Assembly: GCA_913062605.1 (NCBI GenBank)
Contig: CAJXWQ010000011.1
Location: 1-60,584 of the forward strand
Origin: an uncultured Cellvibrionales bacterium
GTDB taxonomy: Bacteria > Pseudomonadota > Gammaproteobacteria > Pseudomonadales > Porticoccaceae
Direction of reading: 5' to 3'
Length of the DNA: 60,584 nt
In this document: one piece after another, positions 30,217 through 39,876 of the stretch
Numbering within the stretch: the first letter of the stretch is position 1
Layout of the letters: each line of letters opens with the position of its first letter
Program-made: the position numbers and the translations under genes
The notes under the pieces: model-generated
Database searches by the model: none
The model's input: the letters and a program-made list of their open reading frames with translations, nothing else
What the model was told of the DNA's origin: nothing

Positions 30217-31359
30217 CTACATCGTAAACCCATCAAAGAACTTTTTCACACCTTCAAACCAAGATGCTTTCCTAGGTGAATGCTTACCACCCTCAAGGCT
30301 TCCCTGTAATTGGCGAAACAATTCTTTTTGATCATTGCCGAGGTTAACTGGTGTTTCCAGCACAACCCGACACATCAGGTCTCCGGGGCCACCGCCCCTT
30401 ACACTCGTGACACCCTTACCCTTCAAGCGAAATAAGCGGCCAGTCTGTGTTTCTGCAGGTACTTTCAATTTCACTCGACCATTGAGTGTCGGTACTTCCA
30501 GCTCACCCCCTAGCGCAGCATCCACAATACTAATAGGGACTTCACAATACAGATTCCGGCCATCTCTCTGGAACAGAGCGTGCTCTCGCACATTCATCTG
30601 TACATAAATATCTCCGGACGGACCACCATCTGGGCCCGCTTCACCTTCACCCGCCAAGCGAATACGATCACCTGTATCCACACCAGGTGGCACTTTGACC
30701 GACAGGGTTTTTGTTTCCTTCACTCGACCTTGGCCATAACAGGTGGCACAAGGGTCACTGATCACCTGACCACGCCCGTGACACTTGGGACAGGTTTGCT
30801 GAACGGAAATAAAGCCCTGAGACATGCGTACTTGACCATGGCCACCGCAGGTAGCACAAGTGGCAGGTTTAGCCCCTTTTTTGGCACCAGAACCACCACA
30901 GCCTTCACAGGCACACAAGGTGGGCACTTTAATCTTGACGGTTTTACCCCTGACGGCATCCTCAAGATCCAGATCTAAGTTATATCGTAGATCCGAGCCC
31001 CGTGTTGGCCCAGCTCGGCCACGACCACCACCTCGGCCACCACCGCTAAAAATATCGCCAAACACGTCGCCAAAAATATCACTGAAATTACCATAGTCCC
31101 CACCCGGACCACCACCGCCAAACCCACCATTCGGGTCAACACCAGCATGACCGTACTGGTCATAGGCAGCTTTCTTCTCTTTGTTAGAGAGAACCTCGTA
31201 AGCCTCGGTAGCCTCTTTGAAAATATCTTCAGCTTTTTTGTTATCCGGATTGCGGTCAGGGTGATTCTTCATCGCAATTCGGCGATAGGCCTTTTTGATT
31301 TCCGGTTCGGAAGCACCTTTGGCCACACCGAGTATTTCGTAGTAATCGCGTTTGGACAT
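30217..31359 (-). CDS. dnaJ: Chaperone DnaJ (Hsp40)
   Basis: DnaJ delivers clients to DnaK and stimulates its ATPase. The 380 residues (E. coli 376) have the J domain with HPD (KNHPDRNP), a Gly/Phe-rich linker, four zinc repeats ([32 protein letters not shown]), and C-terminal peptide-binding domains. It follows dnaK by 156 bp. Confidence 0.98.
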   Translation of the reverse strand: MSKRDYYEILGVAKGASEPEIKKAYRRIAMKNHPDRNPDNKKAEDIFKEATEAYEVLSNKEKKAAYDQYGHAGVDPNGGFGGGGPGGDYGNFSDIFGDVFGDIFSGGGRGGGRGRAGPTRGSDLRYNLDLDLEDAVRGKTVKIKVPTLCACEGCGGSGAKKGAKPATCATCGGHGQVRMSQGFISVQQTCPKCHGRGQVISDPCATCYGQGRVKETKTLSVKVPPGVDTGDRIRLAGEGEAGPDGGPSGDIYVQMNVREHALFQRDGRNLYCEVPISIVDAALGGELEVPTLNGRVKLKVPAETQTGRLFRLKGKGVTSVRGGGPGDLMCRVVLETPVNLGNDQKELFRQLQGSLEGGKHSPRKASWFEGVKKFFDGFTM

Positions 31360-31431
31360 TCTCTGTCAGCTTCTTATATCGAGTTATATTCAATTTTTAC
31401 GTAGGCAGTTTGATCTATTTCAAACGCAGCA

Positions 31432-31454
31432 AAGCGCGAGCAAAACCCGCGCTT
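31432..31454 (-). terminator. Hairpin between dnaK and dnaJ
   Basis: Inverted repeat AAGCGCG/CGCGCTT with a 9-nt loop. It lacks a solid T-run, so it is more likely a partial terminator or an mRNA-processing hairpin between the two chaperone cistrons. Confidence 0.4.
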
Positions 31455-31515
31455 GCAACCGACGTCTAGCGTTCGGCAACGACTAACAAACCTAAGACCT
31501 ATTCAAACCCAGGGC

Positions 31516-33441
31516 TTATTTGTCGTCTTCTTTAACTTCCTCAAACTCTGCATCAACGGCATCCTCTGAACCACCTGCATCCTCGGCGGCACCATCGGGA
31601 CTTTCTGCCTGAGCTTCAGCCGCCTGTTCTGCATAAAGCTTTTGAGCCAGTGTAGAGGAGGCTTCGGAGAGCTTACTTGCCGCGGCATCCATAGCATCCT
31701 TGTCATCACCTTTAACTGCTTCTTCAACCTCTTTTATTGCTGACTCTATAGCCTCTTTCTCTTCATCAGAGGCTTTATCTCCAGCTTCTTCCAAGGTTTT
31801 CTTAGCAGCGTGAGCCAAACCATCAGCGGTATTGCGCGCCTGTACCAACTCTTCAAACTTCTGGTCTTCAGCGGCATTCGCTTCAGCATCATTGACCATG
31901 CTTTCGATTTCTTCATCAGACAACCCAGAAGAGGCCTTAATAACAATAGACTGCTCTTTACCGGTGGCTTTGTCTTTGGCGTTCACGTGTAAGATACCGT
32001 TGGCATCAATATCAAACGTCACTTCAATTTGTGGCATTCCACGTGGTGCTGGTGGAATATCAGCCAAGTCAAAACGGCCCAATGATTTATTACTAGTCGC
32101 TTGCTTACGCTCACCCTGTACCACATGAATCGTCACTGCACCTTGATTATCTTCCGCCGTAGAAAAGATTTGTGATTTCTTACAAGGGATTGTGGTGTTT
32201 TTCTCAATCAGAGAAGTAGCCACGCCACCCATGGTTTCAATACCCAGTGTTAGCGGTGACACATCGAGCAGTAACACATCTTTCACATCGCCAGCCAGTA
32301 CAGCGCCCTGAATGGCCGCACCCATGGCAACAGCTTCGTCAGGGTTAACATCTTTACGGGGCTCTTTGCCAAAGAACTCACTGACCTTTTTCTGCACCAT
32401 CGGCATACGAGTCTGGCCACCAACCAAGATTACTTCGTTGATATCAGACGCTGATTTACCCGCATCCTTTAAAGCAGTTTTCAACGGTGCCATGGAACGC
32501 TCAACCAGCTCTTCAACCAGTGATTCAAGCTTGGCGCGGGTCAACTTCACCACCAAGTGCTTAGGGCCAGTGGCATCTGCAGTAATGTAGGGCAGATTAA
32601 CTTCTGTTTGTTGACTGGAAGACAGTTCGATCTTGGCTTTTTCAGCCGCCTCTTTCAGACGTTGAAGTGCCATTGGATCATTATGCAGGTCGATACCATT
32701 TTCTTTCTTAAACTCATCGGCCAAATATTCAATCAAGCGTAAGTCAAAATCTTCACCGCCAAGGAAGGTATCACCGTTGGTAGAGAGCACTTCGAACTGG
32801 TGCTCGCCGTCCACATCGGCAATCTCAATAATGGAGATATCAAAAGTACCACCACCCAAGTCGTAAACTGCTATCACGCTATCACCGGGTGTTTTGTCCA
32901 TCCCGTAGGCCAGTGCGGCTGCGGTGGGCTCGTTAATAATACGTTTGACGTCTAGACCAGCAATTTTACCGGCATCTTTTGTTGCCTGACGCTGAGAATC
33001 ATTAAAGTAAGCAGGTACAGTGATAACTGCCTCGGTGACATCTTCGCCCAGATAATCTTCGGCAGTTTTCTTCATTTTTTGCAATACTTCAGCCGAAATC
33101 TGTGGGGCTGCCTTCTTATCGCCCTTCACTTCAACCCAAGCATCACCGTTGTCGGCTTTAACAATTTTGTACGGCACCATTTTGATGTCTTTCTGTACCA
33201 CGTTGTCTTCAAAACGACGGCCTATTAGGCGCTTCACCGCATACAGTGTATCGGTGGGGTTGGTAACAGCCTGACGCTTGGCGGACTGACCCACCAAAAT
33301 TTCGCCGTCATCGGTAAATGCCACGATAGACGGCGTAGTGCGACCACCTTCAGCATTTTCAATAACTTTCGGCTTACCGCCTTCCAGCACGGACACACAC
33401 GAGTTGGTGGTGCCTAGGTCAATTCCGATAATCTTACCCAT
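31516..33441 (-). CDS. dnaK: Chaperone DnaK (Hsp70)
   Basis: DnaK binds exposed hydrophobic segments in an ATP-controlled cycle with DnaJ and GrpE. The 641 residues (E. coli 638) start [18 protein letters not shown]. The ATPase domain carries [13 protein letters not shown] and [14 protein letters not shown], followed by the linker [14 protein letters not shown], the substrate-binding domain and an acidic tail ending [10 protein letters not shown]. It lies 91 bp after grpE, and the sigma-32-type promoter upstream of grpE probably serves it too. Confidence 0.99.
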   Translation of the reverse strand: MGKIIGIDLGTTNSCVSVLEGGKPKVIENAEGGRTTPSIVAFTDDGEILVGQSAKRQAVTNPTDTLYAVKRLIGRRFEDNVVQKDIKMVPYKIVKADNGDAWVEVKGDKKAAPQISAEVLQKMKKTAEDYLGEDVTEAVITVPAYFNDSQRQATKDAGKIAGLDVKRIINEPTAAALAYGMDKTPGDSVIAVYDLGGGTFDISIIEIADVDGEHQFEVLSTNGDTFLGGEDFDLRLIEYLADEFKKENGIDLHNDPMALQRLKEAAEKAKIELSSSQQTEVNLPYITADATGPKHLVVKLTRAKLESLVEELVERSMAPLKTALKDAGKSASDINEVILVGGQTRMPMVQKKVSEFFGKEPRKDVNPDEAVAMGAAIQGAVLAGDVKDVLLLDVSPLTLGIETMGGVATSLIEKNTTIPCKKSQIFSTAEDNQGAVTIHVVQGERKQATSNKSLGRFDLADIPPAPRGMPQIEVTFDIDANGILHVNAKDKATGKEQSIVIKASSGLSDEEIESMVNDAEANAAEDQKFEELVQARNTADGLAHAAKKTLEEAGDKASDEEKEAIESAIKEVEEAVKGDDKDAMDAAASKLSEASSTLAQKLYAEQAAEAQAESPDGAAEDAGGSEDAVDAEFEEVKEDDK

Positions 33442-33532
33442 TGTTTTCTCTCCGGGATTCGTTTCAAAGTCAAAAACTTTTAATTTAAAAAAACTGCTTC
33501 TGGTTGTTTATATTGGCCCGTGTTCCGGGATT

Positions 33533-34117
33533 TCAACCCTCACCAGTATTATTTGGTACCGCTTTAGCCACGACCACCATGGCTGGACGCACCAACCGCC
33601 CATTCAACGTGTAGCCTTTCTGAAACACATCGACCACGGTATTGGGTGCTTGATCTGGCATTTCCAGCATACTCATCGCCTGATGAAACTCTGGGTTAAA
33701 CACCTCTCCTTTTGGATCTACCGCCTCTACCTTGAAACGTGCCAATACATCCTGAAAACTTTTCAGTGTCAGCTCGATTCCTTCACTGAGCGCCTTGGTG
33801 TCATCGTTATTGTCATTCATGGTCTGGATTGCACGCTCCAGATTATCGACCACAGGCAGAAGCTCACCGACAAACTTATCCAGCGCATATTTGTGGGCAT
33901 TTTCCACATCACGTTCTGCCCGACGACGCAGGTTCTGCATCTCGGCCTGAGCCCTTAACACCTGATCCTTTGCAGCTTCCAATTCGGTCTGAAGCTGTAC
34001 TAAATCTCCTTCAACTTCAGGTGCCTCGCCCTCTACTGGCGACTGCTCAGCCTCAAGTGCTTCGGGTTGGAGCTCTTCGGCCCCCGTCTCCTCGCTGTTA
34101 TTCTCTTCAGTTGACAC
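33533..34117 (-). CDS. grpE: Nucleotide exchange factor GrpE
   Basis: GrpE releases ADP from DnaK. The 194 residues (E. coli 197) have an acidic disordered head, a long dimerising coiled coil (about 45-100, RAQAEMQNLRRRAERDVENA) and the beta-wing domain (VFNPEFHQAMSML; VVDVFQKGYTLNGRLVRPAMVVVAK). The GTG start has GGAG 7 nt upstream. It is first of grpE-dnaK-dnaJ and divergent from recN. Confidence 0.98.
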   Translation of the reverse strand: MSTEENNSEETGAEELQPEALEAEQSPVEGEAPEVEGDLVQLQTELEAAKDQVLRAQAEMQNLRRRAERDVENAHKYALDKFVGELLPVVDNLERAIQTMNDNNDDTKALSEGIELTLKSFQDVLARFKVEAVDPKGEVFNPEFHQAMSMLEMPDQAPNTVVDVFQKGYTLNGRLVRPAMVVVAKAVPNNTGEG

Positions 34118-34232
34118 GCAACATCTCCATTTTGGACATCATTTAAATCTGTTATAAATACGCTTAAATCTGCCATAGCCATAAGCTGCTATAGGTCTGG
34201 GTATAAGTTCAGATATATAGCTTCACCCCGGT

Positions 34233-34260
34233 ATATTGGGCCGCCACAATCAGTTTCAAG
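34233..34260 (-). promoter_or_regulatory. Sigma-32 (RpoH) heat-shock promoter of grpE
   Basis: Minus strand: CTTGAAA (34260-34254, perfect -35), 13-nt spacer, CCCAATAT (34240-34233, 7/8 of CCCCATNT). The predicted start near 34226 leaves a leader of about 110 nt before grpE. Confidence 0.85.
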
Positions 34261-34347
34261 GCCCATATACTGAAAAACAGACGCACTGAAAAAATCTGTA
34301 TAACATTAGCGAGCTGAACTTCACTTACGTCACATGCAGGATCACCA

Positions 34348-36021
34348 TTGCTTACAACCCTAACGGTCAAAAACTTTACCCTAGTTGAACACCTAGAAGT
34401 GGACGTTGGCCTTGGTATGACGGCATTAACCGGAGAAACCGGTGCGGGTAAATCATTAGTCATTGATGCACTGGCAATGGCACTGGGAGATCGCGCTGAT
34501 ACTGACCGAATACGCCGCGGTGCCGAACGGGCCGAAGTCTCAGCAATGTTTGACCTCAACACTGTCACCCATGCAGTCACATGGCTTAAGAACAACGACT
34601 TTGACACTGAAAGTAACGAGTGCTTACTCAGACGCTTGTTGACCCGGGAAGGACGATCCCGGGGCTACATCAATGGCCAACCTGCCACCATGCAGCAACT
34701 CCGTGAACTGGGCGAGATGCTGATAGACATCCATAGCCAGCACGAACACCAATCTCTATTACGCAGGGAGGTTCATCGCCAGATTTTGGACGATTTCGCT
34801 GGATGTTCAGCAATGGCCGCTGAGATCAAAAACTTATACCAGCAATGGAACACCACTCAACAACAACTACAACAGCTGGAAAACACCTCCGATGAACTCA
34901 CAGCACAACGCGATCTATTGCGCTTCCAGGTGGAGGAGCTGGATCAACTGAGTCTAAACGAAGGTGAATTTGAGGCACTAGAGCGTGAACAGCAAGTACT
35001 GGCTAATGCTGACGCTATTCTTCTGGACAGTCATACACTCACACAACTTTGTTCCGATGCTGAAACATTTAACCTACAAGACGCTCTGGGCAAAGCACTC
35101 CAAATATTGGATGGCATGCCAAATAAACCCGGGCCATTGAAGGAAGCAGAAAAACTACTTAACAGCGCACACATTGAAGTTGAAGAAGCTGGACGGGAAA
35201 TTCAACACCACCTCGACAGCTTCGAACTCGATCCAGAGAGGCTCCTGCAGGTTGAGGAGCGACTCGGCGCCATCTACCAACTGGCCCGAAAACACAGGGT
35301 ACCCCCAGCAGAGCTCCAGCAAAAACACGCCGACCTAAATCTGGCACTCAAAACCATTGCCGGCAATGAAACAGATATCGTTGAACTAAAGCAACAGCTG
35401 GAGCTACTAACCGCTGACTATCAAGCTTTGGCCAATAAGCTGTCCAAAAAACGAGCGACGGCGGCCAAACAGCTAACAGCGGCTATTGAAGAGCAGTTTG
35501 CCTCACTTTCGATGACCGGCGCCAAATTCTCACCAAAGCTGACACCGCTCCCCAACCAAGGCTTTGGTAACCATGGACAGGAAACCATCGAATTCCTAAT
35601 TGCCACTAACCCTGGCGAACCCGCAAAACCTCTCGCCCGTATTGCCTCGGGGGGTGAACTATCAAGGATCAGTCTTGCAATCCAAGTCATTGCCGCCCAG
35701 AACTCATCTATTCCCACCATGATATTCGATGAGGTTGATGTAGGCATTGGGGGGGCCACCGCCGAGGTAGTGGGTCAACTGCTACGCCAATTAGGCGAAC
35801 AGGGCCAGATTATCTGCGTCACACATCAACCCCAAGTTGCGGCTAGATCACACCACCATCTACTTGTTAGCAAGAACACGGTGGCACAGACCACACAGAG
35901 CAATATTAAACCACTCTCCGAGACCGGGAGAATGGATGAAATTGCCCGTATGCTGGGCGGCGCAAAGATCACCAAGACCACACTGAATCACGCCAAAGAA
36001 TTACTTCAGCTCGCCAACTAG
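34348..36021 (+). CDS. recN: DNA repair protein RecN
   Basis: RecN is an SMC-like ATPase for double-strand break repair. The 557 residues (E. coli 553) have Walker A TGETGAGKSLVIDAL (about 30-44), a central coiled-coil region (about 150-380), the signature IASGGELSRISLA and Walker B MIFDEVDVGIGG. The TTG start has AGGA about 6 nt upstream and gives MLTTLTVKNF, matching the family. It is divergent from grpE. I did not find a convincing LexA box. Confidence 0.97.
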   Translation: MLTTLTVKNFTLVEHLEVDVGLGMTALTGETGAGKSLVIDALAMALGDRADTDRIRRGAERAEVSAMFDLNTVTHAVTWLKNNDFDTESNECLLRRLLTREGRSRGYINGQPATMQQLRELGEMLIDIHSQHEHQSLLRREVHRQILDDFAGCSAMAAEIKNLYQQWNTTQQQLQQLENTSDELTAQRDLLRFQVEELDQLSLNEGEFEALEREQQVLANADAILLDSHTLTQLCSDAETFNLQDALGKALQILDGMPNKPGPLKEAEKLLNSAHIEVEEAGREIQHHLDSFELDPERLLQVEERLGAIYQLARKHRVPPAELQQKHADLNLALKTIAGNETDIVELKQQLELLTADYQALANKLSKKRATAAKQLTAAIEEQFASLSMTGAKFSPKLTPLPNQGFGNHGQETIEFLIATNPGEPAKPLARIASGGELSRISLAIQVIAAQNSSIPTMIFDEVDVGIGGATAEVVGQLLRQLGEQGQIICVTHQPQVAARSHHHLLVSKNTVAQTTQSNIKPLSETGRMDEIARMLGGAKITKTTLNHAKELLQLAN

Positions 36022-36062
36022 GCTCCATTGAGTAAATTTCGATCAAATCACAACACTTATAG

Positions 36063-36104
36063 TTGATTTAGATCAATTCTGAGAATTGCCAAAGCCTCTA
36101 CATT
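36063..36104 (+). promoter_or_regulatory. FNR/Anr-type class II promoter
   Basis: A perfect FNR/Anr site TTGAT-N4-ATCAA lies at 36063-36076. A -10-like TACATT is at 36099-36104. With a start near 36111 the site is centred at -41.5, the classical position for FNR activation. It drives the small membrane protein at 36182. Confidence 0.75.
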
Positions 36105-36181
36105 TATCCGTTCCACTATTTAATCGGTACTGACAAAGGTACCGGAGAGACGCTGAAGAGATAATAAGAGAGGCACTAAAT

Positions 36182-36283
36182 ATGGATTCTGAAGATACAG
36201 CTACCCTGGGAAGAATTGGCTTACTGGTTCTCGCGGGCTTTGGCATTATGTGCGCACTGATCGTGGTTTCTAACCTTATATAG
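36182..36283 (+). CDS. Small single-span membrane protein, 33 residues
   Basis: ATG 36182 with GAGG 8 nt upstream. The peptide begins MDSEDTATLGRIG and continues as one hydrophobic helix (about residues 12-31), ending VVSNLI. It is too short for automatic ORF lists. The FNR/Anr-type promoter upstream argues for expression under low oxygen. Micro-membrane subunits of terminal oxidases (CydX, CydH/YnhF, CcoM) are similar in size and, in several cases, in regulation, but I see no residue-level match. Function is unknown. Confidence 0.7.
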   Translation: MDSEDTATLGRIGLLVLAGFGIMCALIVVSNLI

Positions 36284-36344
36284 GTGAGTTTTGGGCCACC
36301 TAGAAGATTTTAGTTTGCCCTTTAACTGATAAAACACCAAGCGG

Positions 36345-36368
36345 CTCTGCTTCCACTAAGAGGCAGAG
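36345..36368. terminator. Hairpin between convergent genes
   Basis: CTCTGCTTC pairs with GAGGCAGAG (one G-T pair), loop CACTAA. Tails are moderately T-rich on both strands. It is a probable shared terminator for the small membrane protein and the minus-strand gene that ends at 36369. Confidence 0.55.
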
Positions 36369-37184
36369 TTAGTTTATGTGGCGGTACAAATAGTTTTTTC
36401 GCCCTCCATTACAAACAACCAAGCTGTCATCAAGCCTATCGCAACGCTCCCGCACTAATGACACTCTGTCAGGAAGCGCCTCGCTCACCGCAATATTCTG
36501 TTTGTCCTGCTTCAGGAAACGGAACATGGTTTCAAAGCGCTGGCTAAAATCTATCCCTTTTGCCGTCACATCGTGAAAAAGAAAGTCAAACTTGGCATAG
36601 GAAAAGGTCGACCCACCCAACCCGATTTCCAGCATTTTCCCAATATATTGTCGGTAGGCTCGCGTGAGATATTGACTAAGTGCCTGCTGATCACTGAGCA
36701 ACCCCATATAATCAGGTATCTCCATCTTATTGGTGCTAGCTAGCGCGCCTTGTATTAGTTTGCTGTTCGCCTGATTGCCAACCAAGTGATAGTTGTCACC
36801 ATCACACTGAATATTTTTTTCATAAAATAAACATTGCCTCAACTTCCCCCCACCATCTACCTCTCTATTGACGGGCATAGTTTGCGCCTGAGTTATTTTA
36901 GGTACCGTTTCTCTACTGGGTGCGATCTCTCTTTTGGGCAGTACAACCTCAACACCCACCTTGGCAGCAGGACGCTTTAATAACATAGCCTGCGTCAATT
37001 CATTATTGCGCCGAAAATCAAGGAATGAGGGAAGTCGGCGTCCCTGCCCCATAGCCTTGATCTCACAATAGAGCTGTTCGTAATAGTTTTCTGCTAGCAA
37101 TAAACAAAAATCCCCAGCATTAACCGTCAACGGCGACATGAGCAACAGCCACAAAACACCCTTTGAAATACTACTTAACCTCAT
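36369..37184 (-). CDS. Exported protein of unknown function
   Basis: 271 residues. A signal peptide is visible (about 1-23, GVLWLLLMSPLTVNAG). The mature part has about six cysteines (for example FCLLL, YCEIK, RQCLFYEKNIQC, RERCDRL, VVCNGG), which could pair in the periplasm. A Pro/Lys/Glu-rich stretch (about 70-110) looks like a flexible linker. The C-terminal half (YMGLLSDQQALSQYLTRAYRQYIGKMLEIGLGGSTF region) appears helical and well ordered. I do not recognise the family. It is a single gene facing the small FNR-driven membrane protein. Confidence 0.75.
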   Translation of the reverse strand: MRLSSISKGVLWLLLMSPLTVNAGDFCLLLAENYYEQLYCEIKAMGQGRRLPSFLDFRRNNELTQAMLLKRPAAKVGVEVVLPKREIAPSRETVPKITQAQTMPVNREVDGGGKLRQCLFYEKNIQCDGDNYHLVGNQANSKLIQGALASTNKMEIPDYMGLLSDQQALSQYLTRAYRQYIGKMLEIGLGGSTFSYAKFDFLFHDVTAKGIDFSQRFETMFRFLKQDKQNIAVSEALPDRVSLVRERCDRLDDSLVVCNGGRKNYLYRHIN

Positions 37185-37360
37185 ATTTTCAACCCATTTG
37201 TAGCTACTGAAGGAACCGGTTTTTTACACACCCTGACGCTACCCACAACTTACTCCACCAATTCTCACCCTAACGACACCTACCAAATGTTTACGCTGCC
37301 GCCACAACATCATAGACTGTCAGCCAACATCCGGGGGAAGGCGCTTAAGATCAGCAGGTT

Positions 37361-38575
37361 ATGTCACAAATAATGGTCCGCCTACTGCCACCCTTCTTTT
37401 GCCTGATGTTGGCAGGGTTTGTTAATTGGCATGCGCCTTCATTGGAAAGTGATCGGCTATCCATGTTGAGCCAACTCCCCTACATCCTTTGTGGGCTGGC
37501 TGCGTTTGTTGCCATTTTGGCCAATCACTCTCGGGACTTAGGTGCAGCGCTTATTATGCTCGCCTGCTATTGGCTGATCCGCCAATATCTACAAGCCCCC
37601 CTAGACACCGAACCGGCAGGGCAGGCCTACAGCCTGATCTCTCTCTGTCTACCCTTACTTCTTGGGATACTGATTGTCATACCCAATACTGGCTGGCGAC
37701 ATCTCGGATTCTTAGTACTCATCTCTTTTATTTCAATTTTTGCTCTCATTATTACCAGCCTATTTCAGTGGCAACCACTTTGGCTCTCAACACTATCTCC
37801 AGAGTTACAGGAAAGCTCTTTTCTAGGTTTGAAAATTTCTTCTGCTGCCAGTCTGTTATTTATTGTCGCCTTTATGATTGGCTTAGCTCTACCCATACTG
37901 AAGAATCAGCAGCTAGACAGCAGTCTTCCAGGCTGCATTATTTTCAGTTTTATCACTCTGGCCTGGTTCCAGGTACCTCATATTTCAGCAACCATATTTT
38001 CTGCCTCCGGCCTGCTACTGATCATCAATCAAACTCATAGCCTGCTCAATATGGTGTACCGCGATGAACTCACACAAATACCTAACCGGCGAGCACTATT
38101 GAGAGATGTACGCAATGCCGGTAACACTTATGCCCTTGCAATGGTGGACGTGGATCATTTCAAAAAAATTAATGACCAATATGGTCATGATCTGGGTGAT
38201 CAGGTTCTGAAAGCTATAGCAGCAAAACTCTGCCAAATCACAGGTGGTGGACGAGCCTACCGCTTTGGTGGAGAAGAATTCTGCCTGTTATTCAAAGGAA
38301 AAACAGCTGACAAGGTCGTCGATAATCTGGAGGCACTCCGCAAAACTATTGCAGAGTATGATATGACGGCTCGGGACAAAAAATCCCGCCCTTGGCGACA
38401 GAATACGGGTGAAAAGAAGCGTGGCGCATCCCGAAGCAAGGGTAACATTCGGGCTACGGTCAGTATGGGATTATCGGATTCCAATGACAGCCCAGACTTT
38501 GATGCTGTCTTAAAAGCAGCAGATCGCGCTATGTATCGAGCCAAGGAAAGCGGGCGAAATAAAATTCGGCAGTAG
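37361..38575 (+). CDS. Membrane-bound diguanylate cyclase (GGEEF)
   Basis: 404 residues. Six or seven membrane helices span about 5-225, followed by a GGDEF domain starting LLNMVYRDELTQIPNRRAL. The active site is GGEEF (303-307), an active variant, with metal-binding DVDHFKKIND near 263-272. The RxxD inhibitory site before GGEEF is absent (QITGGGRAYRF), so product inhibition is not expected. A basic insertion (about 340-368) lies inside the domain. It makes c-di-GMP in response to an unknown membrane signal. It stands alone between the exported protein and fur. Confidence 0.9.
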   Translation: MSQIMVRLLPPFFCLMLAGFVNWHAPSLESDRLSMLSQLPYILCGLAAFVAILANHSRDLGAALIMLACYWLIRQYLQAPLDTEPAGQAYSLISLCLPLLLGILIVIPNTGWRHLGFLVLISFISIFALIITSLFQWQPLWLSTLSPELQESSFLGLKISSAASLLFIVAFMIGLALPILKNQQLDSSLPGCIIFSFITLAWFQVPHISATIFSASGLLLIINQTHSLLNMVYRDELTQIPNRRALLRDVRNAGNTYALAMVDVDHFKKINDQYGHDLGDQVLKAIAAKLCQITGGGRAYRFGGEEFCLLFKGKTADKVVDNLEALRKTIAEYDMTARDKKSRPWRQNTGEKKRGASRSKGNIRATVSMGLSDSNDSPDFDAVLKAADRAMYRAKESGRNKIRQ

Positions 38576-38666
38576 CTTCCCCTCAAGCAGCTCCCCACCA
38601 AACACCAAGTAATTCATCTAAAGTGAAACACTGATTGAAGCGTCAAACAGGTCTCAGAAATACTGG

Positions 38667-39074
38667 TTATTTTCTGGATTTCACATAAAGCACTAGATTG
38701 TGACCGATAATATCAACACCATGTTCAGCTGCAATTTTCTGCTGCATCTCTTCAATTTCTGCACAGTGAAACTCTATCACCTGGCCATCATCCACATTGA
38801 CCATATGATCGTGATGATCTCCACGATCAACTTCGTACACGGCAGGACCATTGTCAAAATTGTGGCGAATTATTAGCCCAGCGCTCTCAAATTGTGTAAG
38901 CACACGGTAAACAGTGGCAATACCGACATCCTCACCGGTCTCCATCAGCTTGCGATAAACATCCTCTGCACTCATATGGCTACCAGAGGACTCTTCCAAA
39001 ATATGCAAAATCTTTAATCTGGGCGCAGTGACTTTAAGCCCTACCTTGCGTAATTCGTGGTTTTCCTCATTCAT
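38667..39074 (-). CDS. fur: Ferric uptake regulator Fur
   Basis: Fur is the Fe(II)-dependent repressor of iron uptake. I start at ATG 39074 (MNEENHELRKVGLKVTAPRLKIL), giving 135 residues; a GTG/ATG reading 24 bp upstream is less like the family. The winged helix contains MSAEDVYRKLMETGEDVGIATVYRVLTQFE, and metal ligands include RGDHHDHMVNVDDG. The CxxC pairs of E. coli Fur are absent, and even the single Cys common in Pseudomonas at this place is Asn (HMVNV). It is divergent from bamE, as in Pseudomonas. Confidence 0.97.
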   Translation of the reverse strand: MNEENHELRKVGLKVTAPRLKILHILEESSGSHMSAEDVYRKLMETGEDVGIATVYRVLTQFESAGLIIRHNFDNGPAVYEVDRGDHHDHMVNVDDGQVIEFHCAEIEEMQQKIAAEHGVDIIGHNLVLYVKSRK

Positions 39075-39147
39075 TACCTTATGGCCTCTTCTATCCACTG
39101 GACGGATTGGGTATTATCGCCGTTCGAAGATATGACTGGAACCCCTA

Positions 39148-39522
39148 ATGCACTTTACTGCACGAATGACTTGCTGTTTGACCTTGGCTCTCGCCCTTTC
39201 AGGATGCTCTGATTTTTCTATGCCAAGCTTCAGTATGCCAACACTGCCAGGCATTCATAAGTTTGATGTTCAACAGGGTAACGTGATCACTCAGGATATG
39301 GTTGATCAACTGAAGCCAGGAATGACCAAGTCGCAGGTGCGCTTTATTATGGGCACACCACTCATCGCGGATACCTTCAACCAGAATCGTTGGGATTATT
39401 ACTATAGCTTAAGCCCTAAAAAAGGCGAAGAAGTTCGTGAACGTGTTGCTATCTTCTTCGATAACGATCAATTAGTGGGCTTTAGAGGCGACTACCTGCC
39501 GAATGTCAGTAATCCCGAATAA
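39148..39522 (+). CDS. bamE: Outer-membrane assembly lipoprotein BamE (SmpA/OmlA)
   Basis: BamE is the small lipoprotein of the BAM complex. The 124 residues have lipobox LSGC (Cys20), then a [22 protein letters not shown] segment and the core [22 protein letters not shown] with RWDYYYS. The last 50 residues are typical. It shares a 73-bp divergent intergenic region with fur. Confidence 0.97.
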   Translation: MHFTARMTCCLTLALALSGCSDFSMPSFSMPTLPGIHKFDVQQGNVITQDMVDQLKPGMTKSQVRFIMGTPLIADTFNQNRWDYYYSLSPKKGEEVRERVAIFFDNDQLVGFRGDYLPNVSNPE

Positions 39523-39561
39523 TCAACTGATTCCAACTATCTATTTGAGTTATTCTTAAAC

Positions 39562-39876
39562 TTACTGGCGCGCTTTCTCAGCACGGCGCTTACGCACTTC
39601 TTTAGGATCAACAATCAAAGGGCGATAGATTTCCACCCTATCCTTCACCCTCAGCACATGCTCTTTAGGCAGCTTTAACCCTTTGGTGCCCAAAGCTTGC
39701 CCAAAGATACCCATCTTGACGCTCTCCAAATCAATTTCTGGAAACTGCGCAACAATGCCCGATTGCTGTACGGCCTCAAATGCTGTTGTTCCGAGGGGGA
39801 CTTGTAATTCAATCAATTGTTGTCGGTGCGGCAATGCATACGCCACTTCGACAGTAATAAGTTCAGCATCCGTCAT
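39562..39876 (-). CDS. rnfH: RnfH family protein (UPF0125)
   Basis: This 104-residue ubiquitin-like fold protein has the family start ITVEVAYALPHRQQLIELQVPLGTTAFEAVQQSGI, and GIFGQALG followed by LKEHVLRVKDRVEIYRPL-like residues. Its ATG overlaps the ratA stop by 4 nt (ATGA), so the two are coupled. RnfH is named from rnf clusters, but no rnf genes are in this window; its role is unsettled. Confidence 0.95.
   Translation of the reverse strand: MTDAELITVEVAYALPHRQQLIELQVPLGTTAFEAVQQSGIVAQFPEIDLESVKMGIFGQALGTKGLKLPKEHVLRVKDRVEIYRPLIVDPKEVRKRRAEKARQ

Noticed and set aside
34280-34305. Possible LexA box upstream of recN (CTGTATAACATTAGCG)
   Set aside because: The left half is good but the right half reads GCG instead of CAG, so the palindrome fails. 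recN is often in the SOS regulon, but this site alone does not show it.
37489-38040. 183-residue frame within the diguanylate cyclase gene
   Set aside because: It lies fully inside the cyclase coding region in another frame and shows no domain.
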